Below the pieces are notes generated by a model. That model was not told the DNA's origin. It saw only the letters and a list, made by a program, of their open reading frames with translations, and ran no database searches. A stretch of 64,000 nucleotides of DNA from Eonycteris spelaea (lineage: Eukaryota > Chordata > Mammalia > Chiroptera > Pteropodidae): assembly GCA_003508835.1 (NCBI GenBank), contig PUFA01000022.1, positions 5,766,001-5,830,000 on the forward strand, read 5' to 3'. How positions within the stretch are numbered: the stretch's first letter is position 1; the number at the start of each line of letters is the position of its first letter. Of this stretch, positions 23,660-35,770 are shown piece by piece. The position numbers were made by a program, and so were the translations under genes.

Positions 23660-24125
23660 TGGAAATGAGGATTGAAATCATTATTACATGCAAAGATGGT
23701 CATATCATGATGATATGGTCAGTCCGCCAGAAAATGCAATTCTAAAATTATAAGCACCCTATAATATAGCTTCCCATGTTTAAATCACTAATTAACAATG
23801 ATCAACAGAAAAATAGATAAACTGCATTCAAAATTTTGACATATGACAAATAACATTGATATAAATAGAAAGCTAAAGGCTACAATGACAGACTATTCCT
23901 TTCAAGTGCACATGAAACAATGATCAAAACTGATGATTTTCTTGTTATGTAGCAAGGCCCAACATGTTTTAAAAGATCAGAATGATTTAGAGTATATTCT
24001 CTGACCACAGTAAAATTAAGCTAGAAACCAGTAACAAAATACTAACTAGAAAATCTCTAATGTTTGGAAATTAAGCAAAACACTCCTAAATAACGCCTAA
24101 GTCAAATAAGAAATCACTTGACCAA
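23660..24125 (+). mobile_element. L1M ORF2 fragment
   Basis: Decayed L1 text: TTAGAGTATATTCTCTGACC (23988), ACAGTAAAATTAAGCTAGAA, ATGTTTGGAAATTAAGCAAA (24060), CTCCTAAATAACGCCTAAGT. It corresponds to the same part of ORF2 as 12650-12830 of the larger L1. Confidence 0.8.
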
Positions 24126-24590
24126 ATCAGCTTCCTAATTGGCCTTCTCGCTTCCACTCTTGACACCCTATGATTTATTTTTTATAACACGAGAAGAGTG
24201 TAATTTTCAGTCTTCACTTTTGGGTTTTCTAATCAAATTCTTCCTTCTGTATCTGATGTATCCCTCTACTTCGTCTCTAACTAAGCACCCTGTTTTTTTT
24301 TCTTAATGAAACTTCATAATTTATGATTACATATATTATATATATGTGTGTATGTGTATATATATAATATATATATAATCTTCCCTCCATCTCAATCTCT
24401 CGCGCTCTCTCTCTTCTGTCTCCTCCCCCCATCGCCCTAACCCCTCTCCTCCCTCTGTTTCTCTCCCTTTCAGTTTATTCAAAAACACCAACTCCCCGAG
24501 CCTCAGGCTGTAATCACCCTAAGAATAGGCACAAGTCTGTCTTCTCCTCTCTGTAAACCCAGTGTTCGACACATTTTAGCAATGAATAAC
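24126..24590 (+). mobile_element. L2 3' fragment with TA microsatellite and pyrimidine tract
   Basis: Begins AATTGGCCTTCTCGCTTCCA, the L2 'actggcctccctgcctcca' block. It is interrupted by a TA/TG tract (24331-24380) and a CT-rich tract (24382-24480), then continues with the L2-like tail GGCACAAGTCTGTCTTCTCC and CCCAGTGTTCGACACATTTTAGC. Confidence 0.6.
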
Positions 24591-24619
24591 TTTTTGTATT
24601 TAGATAATGAACCCTTTTA

Positions 24620-24855
24620 AACTGCTTAATGTGCATGCCAGTCATATTCGTCGTGTTTTAAACAATTTTTTTTAAAAAAAGAATTCACGTCTCTCATAAC
24701 AACCTAATGAGTTAGAATCATTTTTATCCCCATTTTACAGTTGAGGAAACTAAGACACACGGAAGAAAGAAACTTGAAGTCGCGGGAAGTAGAGGCAGAA
24801 TTGCACACCCAGACTTCTGGCTGTCAGGGAACTGCTCTTAACCACTGCTAGGCCC
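24620..24855 (+). mobile_element. MIR SINE
   Basis: Near-complete MIR 3' part: TCATAACAACCTAATGAGTT, TTATCCCCATTTTACAGTTG, AGGAAACTAAGACACACGG, CTTAACCACTGCTAGGCC. Confidence 0.92.
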
Positions 24856-25017
24856 ACTGAATTAATGGTGCCCTCATTTTCTTGCAAACAGCTTAAGTTC
24901 CTGGAACTCCTCCGATAGAATCTTTTTTTTTTTTTTTCCGTAAAAGGCCTCTGATTTATATTTGCTTAATTTTTATTTTTGACATCTTACTTCAGACATC
25001 TGAGACTCTACTGCATT

Positions 25018-25018
<1 letters not shown>

Positions 25019-25050
<32 letters not shown>
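25019..25050. repeat. CA microsatellite
   Basis: About 15 uninterrupted CA units. Confidence 0.97.
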
Positions 25051-25052
<2 letters not shown>

Positions 25053-25109
25053 AGTTGGTGTAAAGTCATAGCTCTTAAAAAAAAAGTCTTTTTTCTAATA
25101 ATCGTGGGA

Positions 25110-25320
25110 AATGCTCTGGTCTTACAGTCAGATTCTGTCTTGTAATCTCAAAGATTTTCAAGTACCGTCAGTACTCTCTGAGGCTCGGTTTCTTATTTAT
25201 AATGTTCTGCCTACCAAGGCACAAACTGCTGTCCAGAACAAATGAATAAGTATAGGAAAGTGAATATAAACTGTAAAGCAATATTAAACTGAATAATATT
25301 GTAGGTGGCTTTAGTACTCA
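25110..25320 (-). mobile_element. Probable MIR SINE
   Basis: Reverse MIR layout, diverged: TCTTACAGTCAGATTCTGTC, CTCTGAGGCTCGGTTTCTTA, then a TATAAACTGTAAAGCAATAT tail. Confidence 0.5.
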
Positions 25321-26374
25321 TTGGATTTGCTTAATGACTCACTAAAAAAAAAAGAAAAAAAACAGTCCAAAGAGAAAGAGAGAGAGATTGTATTGCAAAC
25401 TTTGGAGAAAATATTTGCTGATTTAAAATGTAAACACACAAAGGCAACCTTCAAGACTTGACGTTTTAAAAAAATTAGTGCTATTTCATATAGGTGAAAA
25501 CAACGTAACAGCAGTTAAATTTAAATATATTTAAAGATGCTCCAATTACATTAATTAATGGGAACTTTAATAGCTATCTCACTAAATTTTCTGAATATAA
25601 CATCTATATCTCAAAAAACTCTCACTAGCCGGTGAAATATTTTTCATTCAGAGTTGCTGAGTGATCTATCTTTTGAATAATAGTAAATACAGCTCACATT
25701 TATTTTAGAATGTCAGAAAACAGTCCAGCTGACAATATTAATAGAGTGGAAAATCCATGATCACCGACGCTTTCCTGTCAAATATGACAACCTTCTAAAT
25801 TACTTGTCAAAGGTGACCTGCACACAAGCTCACATGAACCAGGTTAGGCAAGTTAACGGTGAGTATAAAAGTGAGATAAATCTCACTTTCAATGATACTT
25901 ATCTCTGTACAAATCTTAGAATTAAGTAGAGAAACTAGAAGAAAAGCCTACTTACTTCTTATAACATCCCAGGAGTGAAAAGTATCTTTATACCAAGTTC
26001 AAAGAAAAAAAGACTTTAATCACATATTTAAGGTAACCATGTAAACAAATACAATGAGGATTTGCTTTATCATCCAATGATAGGAATTGTTAATAGGATG
26101 TCAATTAAATAATCTATGCGGTGAATCAAACTATAAGGACTGCACTTACAATTAGGAATTTTATCTCCTTTTCTAAATTCAAACACTAACCCCTGAAATC
26201 TAGAACTAGAAAAACGAGTGAGGAATAGTTCCATGAGATAATCCATCACCCAAACACATTATAATTGTTCAGCATGCTCAGAATGTAAAATGAAAGCGAT
26301 TCTTAAAACTTAAATAATATTTCATGCAAGGTATAAGGATAAATTCCAAGGATAGATATTAGAAGTAAATGTAT
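25321..26374. other. AT-rich desert, nothing recognised
   Basis: No gene or repeat recognised. The A-run interrupted by G at 25345-25362 is low complexity. Confidence 0.4.
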
Positions 26375-26600
26375 CATTACAGCTAATATTTAATGACACT
26401 AACAAAGTGCTAGGCACTCTTGTCATCTTACATGAATTAGTTACTTGTTAATCACAATCAACCTATGGCAAGGTTCTATTTCCGGCATCATTCTTTTAGA
26501 TATAAAAACTGGTGATCAGAAAATGTCAGAATTTGTTTACACTGTTAAATGTAGAGGCCAGGTTAAAAGACAGAGGTTAGACCCCTACATCCCTAGAGCC
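26375..26600 (+). mobile_element. MIR SINE
   Basis: AGCTAATATTTAATGACACT, AAGTGCTAGGCACTCTTGTC, CTTACATGAATTAGTTACTT follow the MIR head-to-core order. The core is decayed and the end reads AGACAGAGGTTAGACCCCTA. Confidence 0.75.
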
Positions 26601-28685
26601 CACCCAACACAAAGAAGCTTTTCATGTTAAAGATTTTACAATACTAGACTTTTATTTTGACAGAATTTTCCAAACACATCCCCTGTCTGCAAATCCACTA
26701 AGTGTCTGCAGATATTTTATAGAAATTGTAAATTTATCTTGAATTCATTCTACAATGTTTATCAAAAATGAGTGTGATTCTCCTTTCATTATATAATGAA
26801 AACTTTTTTTTTTTTTAATTCTGGATAAGATCTTATGTTGTATGTGTGAATACACTTGGAGAAACAGCATCAGGTGTCAAGGGAACACATACTTCAAGTA
26901 TCAAAACACAACAGGAATTGAGCATGCAATAAACCACAGAAAAAGAAGTCAGAAAAAGGTCTTAAAGGTACTGGCATGTTCAGATCTCTTCCCATTGCCT
27001 CCCATGAAGTGCATTTCTAAGACATTAGAGAATTACTCTGACCCTCCATTTTCTGCTATTATAATAGTTATTTTATTATGCACATTAATGAAACAAGAAA
27101 ATTCTAAATTTTTTTCTCAGTGCAACACAAATTGATTGGCAGAAAAGGAAACTGGTATTCTTCATAGCTGCACAGTAGCTGTGCTATAGCCCCACAAGGT
27201 TATAGTCAGAGGAAAATAAAAAAGCCAAGTAAATAGCTGCCATTTATGGAGCAGCACCTAACACCTATGATACGACATTCCTGCAGACAGGTGAGTTAGT
27301 AGCATACTTCAGTGGCTATCCCTGGGTGGCTATCATTTTCCAGCACCAGAAAGGACATTTTAGTTTATCAACAATTCTGGGTCAGAAGACATATTGGCCT
27401 CTTATTGCATACTTCCTTTCAATACCTCAGATAGAGCTTTTCATGGCATTGATATTCAGTCAAATCTCTTCCTATAGTAAGAACTTATTTTAGTATATTG
27501 CAATCCTTAAAGAAGGGCATCAATATTTTATCTGTGGTGTTTAGCTTTCAATTCCCTCCAAAACTAATAATAAAAAGTAGGAAGGCATAATTCAGATTCT
27601 GTTTTTAAGAAAAAAATAATTCTTAACTATGTCCTACCACACCAGAAAACTCTTCCATTTCATGTTTCATTTGTTACAATTTCTTCTAACCCCCAACCAG
27701 TCACTGGTAAGAGTAATGGAATTGCCATGACTTGTTTGAGCTAATGGAGACTTTGTTTCTTGCTTATGACTTTTCCATGGAAATGTGAACACCCAAACAT
27801 CTCTGCCAGCCTTAAAGAATGAAGGTTAGGATGGGAGTTAACATCAACTAGTATTGCCTCATATAAAAAGAAAGAGACATATGAAAAGAAACACAGAGAG
27901 GAAGAGAGGGAGGGAGTGGGGGAGAGAGAGAGATTATTTTTTGCTTAAAATGATTTGCGTTGGAACGTTGATCCATGTGACTGGCGAAGTCCTGACTATT
28001 ACAGTGAAAATTATGGTTATTTATTTCTTATTTTGGTTATAGTTATCTACCTCATATGACTTGAGATAAACAGATGGATAATTTTTGTTTTCAAGTCTTT
28101 GAGGCCGTTCTAAATTCAGTGGAGAATAAGCATGTGATATTTTGAGAAAAGATGCCTCATCTTTACCTGAGTTGGTGTGAAAGTACAGTGGAGCTAGAAT
28201 AAAGCACTTGTTTCTCTATACTTCATATTATACTTCAGGGAATGCACGTGGTGGGAACAAGGAGGCCAAAACCATGGGGTCTAAAATAAGATAGTAATTT
28301 ATTTCTTTAAGTTGGAAGTGTGTAAGAATTTTATTTTCACTTAAAAAGATAGATAACCTAATGTAGACATCAAAAAAGTATAGATCATGATGAACAAGAA
28401 ATTCAAATATATTGGAAATTTTAGAAGAAGTGGACAAAGTACAACTTAAAACTGACTCAACGAATATACCTAAATTCCTTATGACAATAAATACATTTTT
28501 TTATATTATGAGTCACATAGCAACCGATTATTCAAATAACTGTATCATAATAAAATCTTCCCAGAGAGAAAACTGCAGACTTGGATGTCTTTACTAGAGA
28601 CTTTTTTTAAAATAGCTCAAGTGCTAATAATTCCAATCTTCTATAAATTATTCTAGAGAACTGAAAAAGGGAAGATGCACGTTAA
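26601..28685. other. AT-rich desert with a MIR remnant and purine patch
   Basis: A short MIR-like head at about 27238-27295 (CCATTTATGGAGCAGCACCT) and a GA-rich patch at 27890-27930. Frames at 26842-27135 and 27854-28042 have no recognisable domain. Confidence 0.4.
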
Positions 28686-30800
28686 GTATCAAAAATGGAC
28701 AAGGAAAAAACTAAAAAGGAAAAGTTATAGATAGGCCCATCGCATCTGTGAATACGGGTCCGGAGATCCTTAGCAAGTTGGCAAATAGCAATAGATGAAT
28801 TTGATAAAAAGGATAATATAGCATGAGTAGTTTGGATTTATACCAGAAAGAAAAGTTGTCTTACCATTAGTAAATCCATCTTCGTATTTTGCCCTCTTAA
28901 TATATTAAAGGAGGAAACAAAAAAAATCACATGAACATCTCAATGCAGATAGATAAAATGCATATTAATACTCAATGTTAATTTGTTATTAAAATGTGAC
29001 CAAATTCCAGGAAGGAAATTCCTTAAATCCAGAATAATATCTAAAAAAATTTGTCATAAATATGATTTCATTGTGAAAGCTTTCCCTTTGAGATTGGGAA
29101 CAAGAAAAGGATGCCCAATATGATTTCTAAGGAACAGCAAGATTTTAGTCATTTGCAAGGAAGTCATTTTCAATGTTATTAATATAAGAATAAAATATTG
29201 TCTGATTCTTAGTAATAAACCCAAAAATGGTGTGCAAGAGCTTTACAATTTTTATTGAGACATATGAAAGAGGTAAATAAATCCAGATATATAGCAATTC
29301 CATAGATAAAAAAAAAACAAAACAATATTGTAGAGATGTCAATTCTTTCTCAAATGTACAGAATGATTTAATGAAATCCTAAATCAAAATCTAAAAGTTT
29401 TCTCTGTATATGTGTGTGAAATTTGACCAATTAATTCAAACACGTGGAAATCAAAGAGCCAAGATACTTTAAAATAATCAAAAGATTGAGCAATCCCTCT
29501 ACCAGATGTTAAAGCATATTATAAACCACAATAAATAATCTGGTTCTGACAAAGTGATAGAGAAGGACCAAGGAAACAGAATGGAGAGCCCAGAAAAGAA
29601 CCCATGCATAGATGAATATTTTACTTATTTCCCAAAACCTTTCCTGCAAATCCAAAAAAGAGGCATTATAGATTTATGGGAAAGAAATTTAAGGACGTGC
29701 CTTTCAAGAAATAGGAAAATTAAGTATCTGCATGGAATAAGTGAAATTTATTTACTTACTTATCACTTTAGGCAAAAAATAAAATAAAATAAGATAACAC
29801 CAGGTAGATTACAGACTTATATGTTCAAAGGAAACAAAGCAAAAATCCTGCAAAGCCTAACAGATTAACATAGTAACCTAAGAGAGTATATTTATAATCT
29901 GGAAAAAAATTTAAACAAAACACTAAAAGCACTAACCTGAAAGGAAACAACAACAACAACAAAAATAACAAAATCACCCGCTTTAAAATAGTCATCACAA
30001 ACGTTAAGAAAGAAAAAGGACATCAAAGAATGGAAAAAGGGTTCCGCAACATGTAAAACTGACAAAGAATTTATACTTAGAATAGAAAGTGAACTTCAAA
30101 ATATCAATAAGAACTCCACAGACAACACAATAAAGAAAAAAATGTGCAAAACACTTGGACAAACACGTCACAGCAGGGAAAACTGGAATGAACAACAGTG
30201 TTCAATCTCATGAGTAAGGAAGGTTCGCCAAATTAAAATCACATAGAATCTGGAACCATCAACTAGTTCTGACTGCGTGGAGCAAACCGGAATTATCATA
30301 ACTGCTGATGGAAGTACAAATTTCTATAATAAGTTTTGAATGCACACATCATGGCCCAGCAATCACACTTCCACGTAGAGAAATGCTTTTGAATGTTCAC
30401 ATGCGAAGAGATTACCAGAGCCACACTGCTGTAACTACCCCCACCAGCCCAAAGGCCCAAAGTCAGACTGATTAATAAGTCATGACCTGGGCATCTAATG
30501 GGGATATTATGCAGCGATAAAAGGTAAAAGCTAAATTTACATGTGATGACTGTGTCAATTTTATAAATGTGATATTCAGTGACAGTAACACCACACAAAA
30601 TAAGTCGTACTGTAAAATTTTGTTATATAGAGTTCAAAAACAGGAAAAACCAAACTGTTATTTAGGGTTGCATACATAAGATTTCATGATTCTTAAAGCA
30701 GGAAAAGTCTCATTTACAGGTGAATTTCAAAAACAAGAAAATCAGGTGAAAACAACTCTCTAGCTTTCATAAAGAAAAGCCTTGGTAACACTGCCCTGAT
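28686..30800 (+). mobile_element. L1M-class LINE, reverse-transcriptase region to 3' end
   Basis: L1 phrases in order: AGATAGGCCCATCGCATCTG (28730), GATTTATACCAGAAAGAAAA (28835), CACATGAACATCTCAATGCA, then TTTGAGATTGGGAACAAGAA (29087) at the YADD-domain approach. The C-terminal region follows, with CTCATGAGTAAGGAAGG, AACTGCTGATGGAAGTACAA (30299) and ATGGGGATATTATGCAGCGA (30497). Truncated at the 5' side and heavily mutated. Confidence 0.8.
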
Positions 30801-31194
30801 GATCATGATCACGGCTACTTAACAATGTGCCCAGGATTATTTATGGGGTGATAACCATGACAACTAATTAGTTGGTACTTTCTACCATATTTTTTACCAT
30901 GTGCATTAACAAAAAATACCGTACTTTCTGAAATGAATAACAAGACACATACAAGTGTACGCTATATTTTTTCTCCTTATACAAAAATTATCACGAAACG
31001 CCCTATACTCATTATTCTCAAGCAAATCAAAATGATCATTGGTATTGAAATAAACTCACATGACTAGATGCTTTCCAGATGTAGCTATTATCATCTCAGA
31101 ATCTTTTAAAATTCCTACCAGTGAAGCCGGTTTAATGGGTTTGCTAAAGCTGAAAGATTCTTTATGACTTTTCACAGAAATGTCATATAAGGCT
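30801..31194. other. Unassigned AT-rich sequence
   Basis: Nothing recognised. Confidence 0.4.
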
Positions 31195-31650
31195 GTGCAG
31201 ACAAGAACAACAAAAGAATCTTATCTGTTGACAACCTCAAAGAGATCTGAGGTGCTGGGTAACCTAATGCTGGAGGAGGTCACAGAGAGAAAGTGACCAC
31301 TAGTCGACCTATGAGCTGGACCCTGGGCGATCAGAGGCTCCTCAGCCCTCATCTGTCCTTGGAAGGTATATTCGGCCTACCTGTCCCACAGTGAAAGCCA
31401 TTTTCAAGGATGCAGCCTGAGACAGTACTGTATTATTGCAGCGCCCGGATAGTAGACAGGAGAAGACCTTGTAAACTCAAGATTCTGGCAGGTGGGTGCA
31501 GGAATCTACTCATCGTGGTCACCCACGACAAGCCTGGGTGTGTAAGGTCCCATGCTTATTAAACATACCACCTACCACCTGGAGTGGTCTGCCTCAGTCT
31601 CCCCTTGTCCTCTGTGAACAGGGCTGAGTTTCTGATTTTGCCCAGGAAGT
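31195..31650 (+). mobile_element. Possible LTR, family not identified
   Basis: A GC-richer 450-base block with an LTR-like 3' part: CATGCTTATTAAACATACCA (31552, ATTAAA poly(A)-type signal) followed by CTGCCTCAGTCTCCCCTTGT. No reliable ends or target duplication. Confidence 0.4.
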
Positions 31651-34097
31651 TCCTGAATGTACAAACCGATACCTAATATTTAAAATTCAAAATCCATTTC
31701 CTTTATTGAAAGTATACGCGGAGATCATGGCTATCTGGAACTCATTCTTCTGTTTAGCAAACATCTTACTTTGAGCATCACTTAAGCGCAGTCTTGTGTT
31801 TTCACTAAGACACCAATAACGTTACTACCCAAGAATGTCCTTGGAGAAATAAATCTGCCCTGTGTCACTGTGAAGACAGCAGCGTGAGTAAGCCACGACC
31901 ACAGGCAGCCCTTGTTTTTCTGTGATGTTAATGGAAAGGATTACATCGAGAAGAGCCTTGAGTTCCCCTGCCTTTTCTGCGGGTCTCCAGGGCTCCAAGC
32001 ATCTCGAAGACACAAAATAAGGCAAGGTACACAGAGCTCACTGTCGGAGGACCTCTGTCTTTACTCTTGTCACCCGAGTCAAGCCCACAGGCTTAACATG
32101 GGAATCTTCACACAAATCCTTCCTTTCCGCGCCCTCGCACTTATCATTAACTATCCGCGAGGGTGACGGTTTGTCGTCTTCGCCACTGGGAAGTTTATGT
32201 TTAGTGACATACAGACTGAATGGGCATCATGAACCACAGAAAATTCATTATTTAAAATAAAAGAAAAACGACCCTGGAAATAACCTTGTAAATGCACTTC
32301 AACCTTTCTTTGAGACGAAAAAAAAAAAGCAAAATGTTATTTTTCTTTCATTCTCTGCTTTCAGCCAGTTCATATACAAAAGAAACACAGCAAGGCAAAA
32401 AAATGACTAAAAGCGATACTTTTCTTTTTCGTCAGCTAAAAAGATCAGAAGTCTCTATGGGTTTCTCTCCTTTCTATCCTTGGTTGCTTCTGTCATATTT
32501 TCTAATAAACAAAGTGAAAAAAACAAAACCCAAAACATATATTCTGGGTTTTTTTGATTCTTGAGAAAAGAAATACCTAAACTTGATGTGATGCTTTGAG
32601 AATTACTTAGTCTGAATACCTTCTTGCTATTTAAAAATACATAAATACAGTAAATATAGTGCTCAGAAAAGAGATGGTTCATAACTGCAGAGAGTTTGAC
32701 TTAATTTGATTTCAGTGTTGGTTCAAGGGTGCTAAGTAAACAAAAGAATCCCACCAACCCCCCGGCATAAAGCTTTGATCTCAAGAACAGAAGGCTAGCG
32801 AGGCCGCGTTGCACCATTTTCTCTTCTGCTAGTTGATGTCATTAGATTGTCTATTTGGACTCTTCATTTTCCTACATGTACACAAAATCTTCCCACTTTG
32901 CTTTTCCTTTAAAAAGTTTTTTTTTTTAATTTCCACTTGCTTCATTTCGCATAGGGAGCATTTGAAAAATAAATCTAAAAAACCAAAGGTGAGGGCTCAA
33001 AAAAAAAGTTCAAGTACTTTTCCTTTTTTTTTTTTTTTTTTTAGGCGAAAACTAGAGTACTTCTTTAAAAGCACTGCTTTGCTCTACGATTGATTTTTCT
33101 TTACTCATATAATATAATGCTTATTCATAAACTTCATTATATGAGAGCTCATTCAAAACTGACCTTTAATTTTGGCATTCTGTTAGTAATCTTATGCTTG
33201 CGAAAATGAACATTTTCCTGTTGGTTCAACTGTATGTATTATAATACACTCTTTAGCCACACTTTTCTTTTGGAGTTTAATAGTGTTCTTAGGCTTGCAG
33301 TGAAGAGTGCCATTAGCCTGAGAATGGCAGAAAAGATACATAACATGAAATTTGGGACACTCCAAACACATTTCACCTGTGGGCAAAATTGTCGTAGAAT
33401 ATTTTCTCTGATAGCAGTGCTGTACATATTTTTTTAGTGAAAGACTGTTTATGCAAACTGTATATTCATTCATCTAAGTACATTTCCTAAAAAAATGTTG
33501 AAGGAGTGATTATTCTGTACTTCAATTGTAATAAATACTCTGCAAATATTCAATGTGTCTAAGGATACTCCACAATTAAGGCATAAAAACTAAACTAATC
33601 AGACAAAGTTTGCATCTCAGAGAGAACCATAAAGGACAGATTTTGGAACCACAGAATGCATTCTAAGTGCTTTGACAGATTGTTTCATATATTTCCAAAT
33701 GAATTATTATATTCACTTAAGATATTTAATCATGGATATATTAAAGTGGAATACTTTTCTATTGTATGGAAAGGATGCCTGTAAAAGAAAGCTTTATTGA
33801 TATAAGAAAATAACCTCTTTCCTCAAATTTTATGCAAAACATAATTTGATATACATTCTCAGTAGCTATAGTTTCATGTTCAAATTGACTGTTCGCAAAA
33901 TTATTAAATAAAATGCACCTTACAAGCTTACTATGCATTAACAATATAGTAAGCATAATAAAATTATATTACAAAGCTATTAACCTTGAAGAAAGTGCCA
34001 TGAAACTTGCATTCTAAATAGGAGAGGAGTCTTAGCCTTTACCTAGCAAAGATGAGTGTAAGAGTCCTAATCTCTTAGAAATGGTCTAGAAAATGTA
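31651..34097. other. Desert interval with a CpG-retaining islet
   Basis: Mostly AT-rich and unassigned. The stretch 31860-32190 has more CpG than the rest (CTTTCCGCGCCCTCGCAC, ACTATCCGCGAGGGTGACGG) and could be conserved regulatory DNA. T-run at 33026-33042. Short frames here are unsupported. Confidence 0.4.
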
Positions 34098-34105
34098 CTA
34101 TTAGT

Positions 34106-34320
34106 CCAAGGACCCCCAACACCTGCACCATGGACCAGTACCGGTCCTGGCCTGTTAGAAACCAGGCCGCACAGCAGGAGGTGAGTAGCAGCAAGAGAAG
34201 CTTCATTTTTATTGGCAGCCGCTCCCAGCACCAGCATCACCGCCTCAGCTCCACCTCAGATCATCAAGCATTAGATGCTCCTAGGAGCACAGGCCCTGGT
34301 GCCAAAGGTTGGGGACTACC
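34106..34320 (+). mobile_element. MER1-like hAT-Charlie MITE
   Basis: Left end CCAAGGACCCCCAACACCTG and right end AAAGGTTGGGGACTACC form inverted repeats. The body has GGCCTGTTAGAAACCAGGCC and GCACAGCAGGAGGTGAGTAG. Target duplications CTATTAGT (34098-34105) and ATATTAGG (34321-34328) agree at 6 of 8. It is a second copy of the family at 21036-21240, in the opposite orientation. Confidence 0.82.
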
Positions 34321-34724
34321 ATATTAGGCCACCCTCTATGTGAATTTTTTGAGCAATTCTTCAAGATTTCATCGGAAGAATTAAGCTATAAGTCAATTAA
34401 AATCATGACTTCATGTTATTTAGGAAATACACAAACACAAAAATAATTCTAAAGAAAGCCAAAATAAAGTTTTATTTTTTTGTTTGTTTAACCTGGAAAG
34501 GTTCAAGAGGCTGTCCACATTTGGCTCTCTACAGTAAGCCCTCACTGTCAATAGATTCTATGACTCTTTGTGAACCAATGTACAAGAAGACAATTTTACT
34601 TCATGCTAATTGATATAACCAAGAGTTAAGTTCCTATGGCATCTCATCAACAGTACAACATGATGTTGAATGAAACAACATTATAAGAGGCCTGCTGTAC
34701 TCAGACTCAGTCCTACACAGAGCA

Positions 34725-34890
34725 TAGAAGCCAGGAGACCAGGGTTCTAACTGCCATTTTACCATGACTTCACTTTGTCATGTAAAACAAACCAATTAAC
34801 CTATCTAAATCTTAGCTGCCTCTCCTTAAAATTCTCCAATAGATGAGATGATTTCTACAGTTGCCTCCAGCTCTAACAGTCTAGGATTTG
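34725..34890 (-). mobile_element. MIR-family SINE (MIR3-like)
   Basis: AGGAGACCAGGGTTCTAACT, then ATCTTAGCTGCCTCTCC, AATAGATGAGATGATTTCTA and CCAGCTCTAACAGTCTAGGA follow the reverse layout of a MIR3-type element. Confidence 0.7.
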
Positions 34891-34989
34891 GATTACATTG
34901 TGGCTTGAGACCAAAAATCTTTAGAGCAAGATAAGAAGGCACCATTTAATGATGCTGTGACCATTATAAGTGATAGTCCCATGACCTTG

Positions 34990-35234
34990 AGGGGAAAAGC
35001 TTGAAGGCACTATAATGAAAGCCTTATTCTTCCCTGCACAGCTACATGGTTCATTTCTTCACTTCATTTGGGGCTCTGTTGAAATATCCCCTTGTATAAA
35101 AGGTCTTTTCTGAAGAACCCATGTAACCACTCACCCATCATTCTTTGGACGTTGCCTTTTTAAATTTTCCTTCCTAGCATCCCTTGCTGCCAGATATTTT
35201 AGATTTGCAATGTTTGGGATGTTTATAATCCACC

Positions 35235-35314
<80 letters not shown>

Positions 35315-35440
35315 TACAAACTCCTTAAGAGCGGTTTTGTTTTGTCTTGTTTCAACTCATGGAAGTGCTTCCAGCAGAATGGTGCCTAGCGTCAGTATGC
35401 AAGGAACTTCTTGAAAGTCCGTTGACTCAATGACTGATGC
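34990..35440 (+). mobile_element. L2 3' end split by a CT/CA microsatellite
   Basis: L2 3' text before the repeat (TTTGGACGTTGCCTTTTTAA and upstream) and after it (CTCCTTAAGAGCGGTTTTGT, AATGGTGCCTAGCGTCAGTA, ACTTCTTGAAAGTCCGTTGA). The microsatellite at about 35239-35310 has some 18 CT units then 17 CA units. Confidence 0.65.
35239..35310. repeat. Compound CT/CA microsatellite
   Basis: A pure CT run (35239-35274) switches directly to a pure CA run (35275-35310). Confidence 0.97.
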
Positions 35441-35560
35441 CTTCAACGAGTAGATCAGTATGACCAACCAACACAGCTGTACAGACACTATGTAGAAAAA
35501 AGTGAGGCTGGAAAAGCAAGCAGGACCATGGTCACGGAAGGGCTGGTGTAACATTCTAGG

Positions 35561-35770
35561 CGAGGCTGTCTGGTAGAACTTTCCATGATGCTGGAAATAG
35601 TCTAGATTGGTGCCGTCCAATTCAGTAGTCACTAGCCGTATGTGGCTTTGGAGTACTTGAAATGAGGCTGTGACTGAGGAACCCAATTTCTTTTATTTAC
35701 TTTTAATTTAGTTTACATTTAAATAGACACAGCCTCATATGGCTAGTGGCTACTCTATCGTGCTATGCAG
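35561..35770 (+). mobile_element. MER3 hAT-Charlie MITE
   Basis: Order and words match MER3: GGCTGTCTGGTAGAACTTTC, GGTGCCGTCCAATTCAGTAG, TATGTGGCTTTGGAGTACTT, GACTGAGGAACCCAATTTC, TATGGCTAGTGGCTACT and terminal CAG. Flanking eight-mers ATTCTAGG (35553-35560) and TTTCTAAG (35771-35778) agree at 6 of 8 and fit the hAT preference. Confidence 0.88.

Noticed and set aside
25019..25050. CRISPR-like repeat array
   Set aside because: Simple CA microsatellite without spacers; nothing in the window has a repeat-spacer layout.
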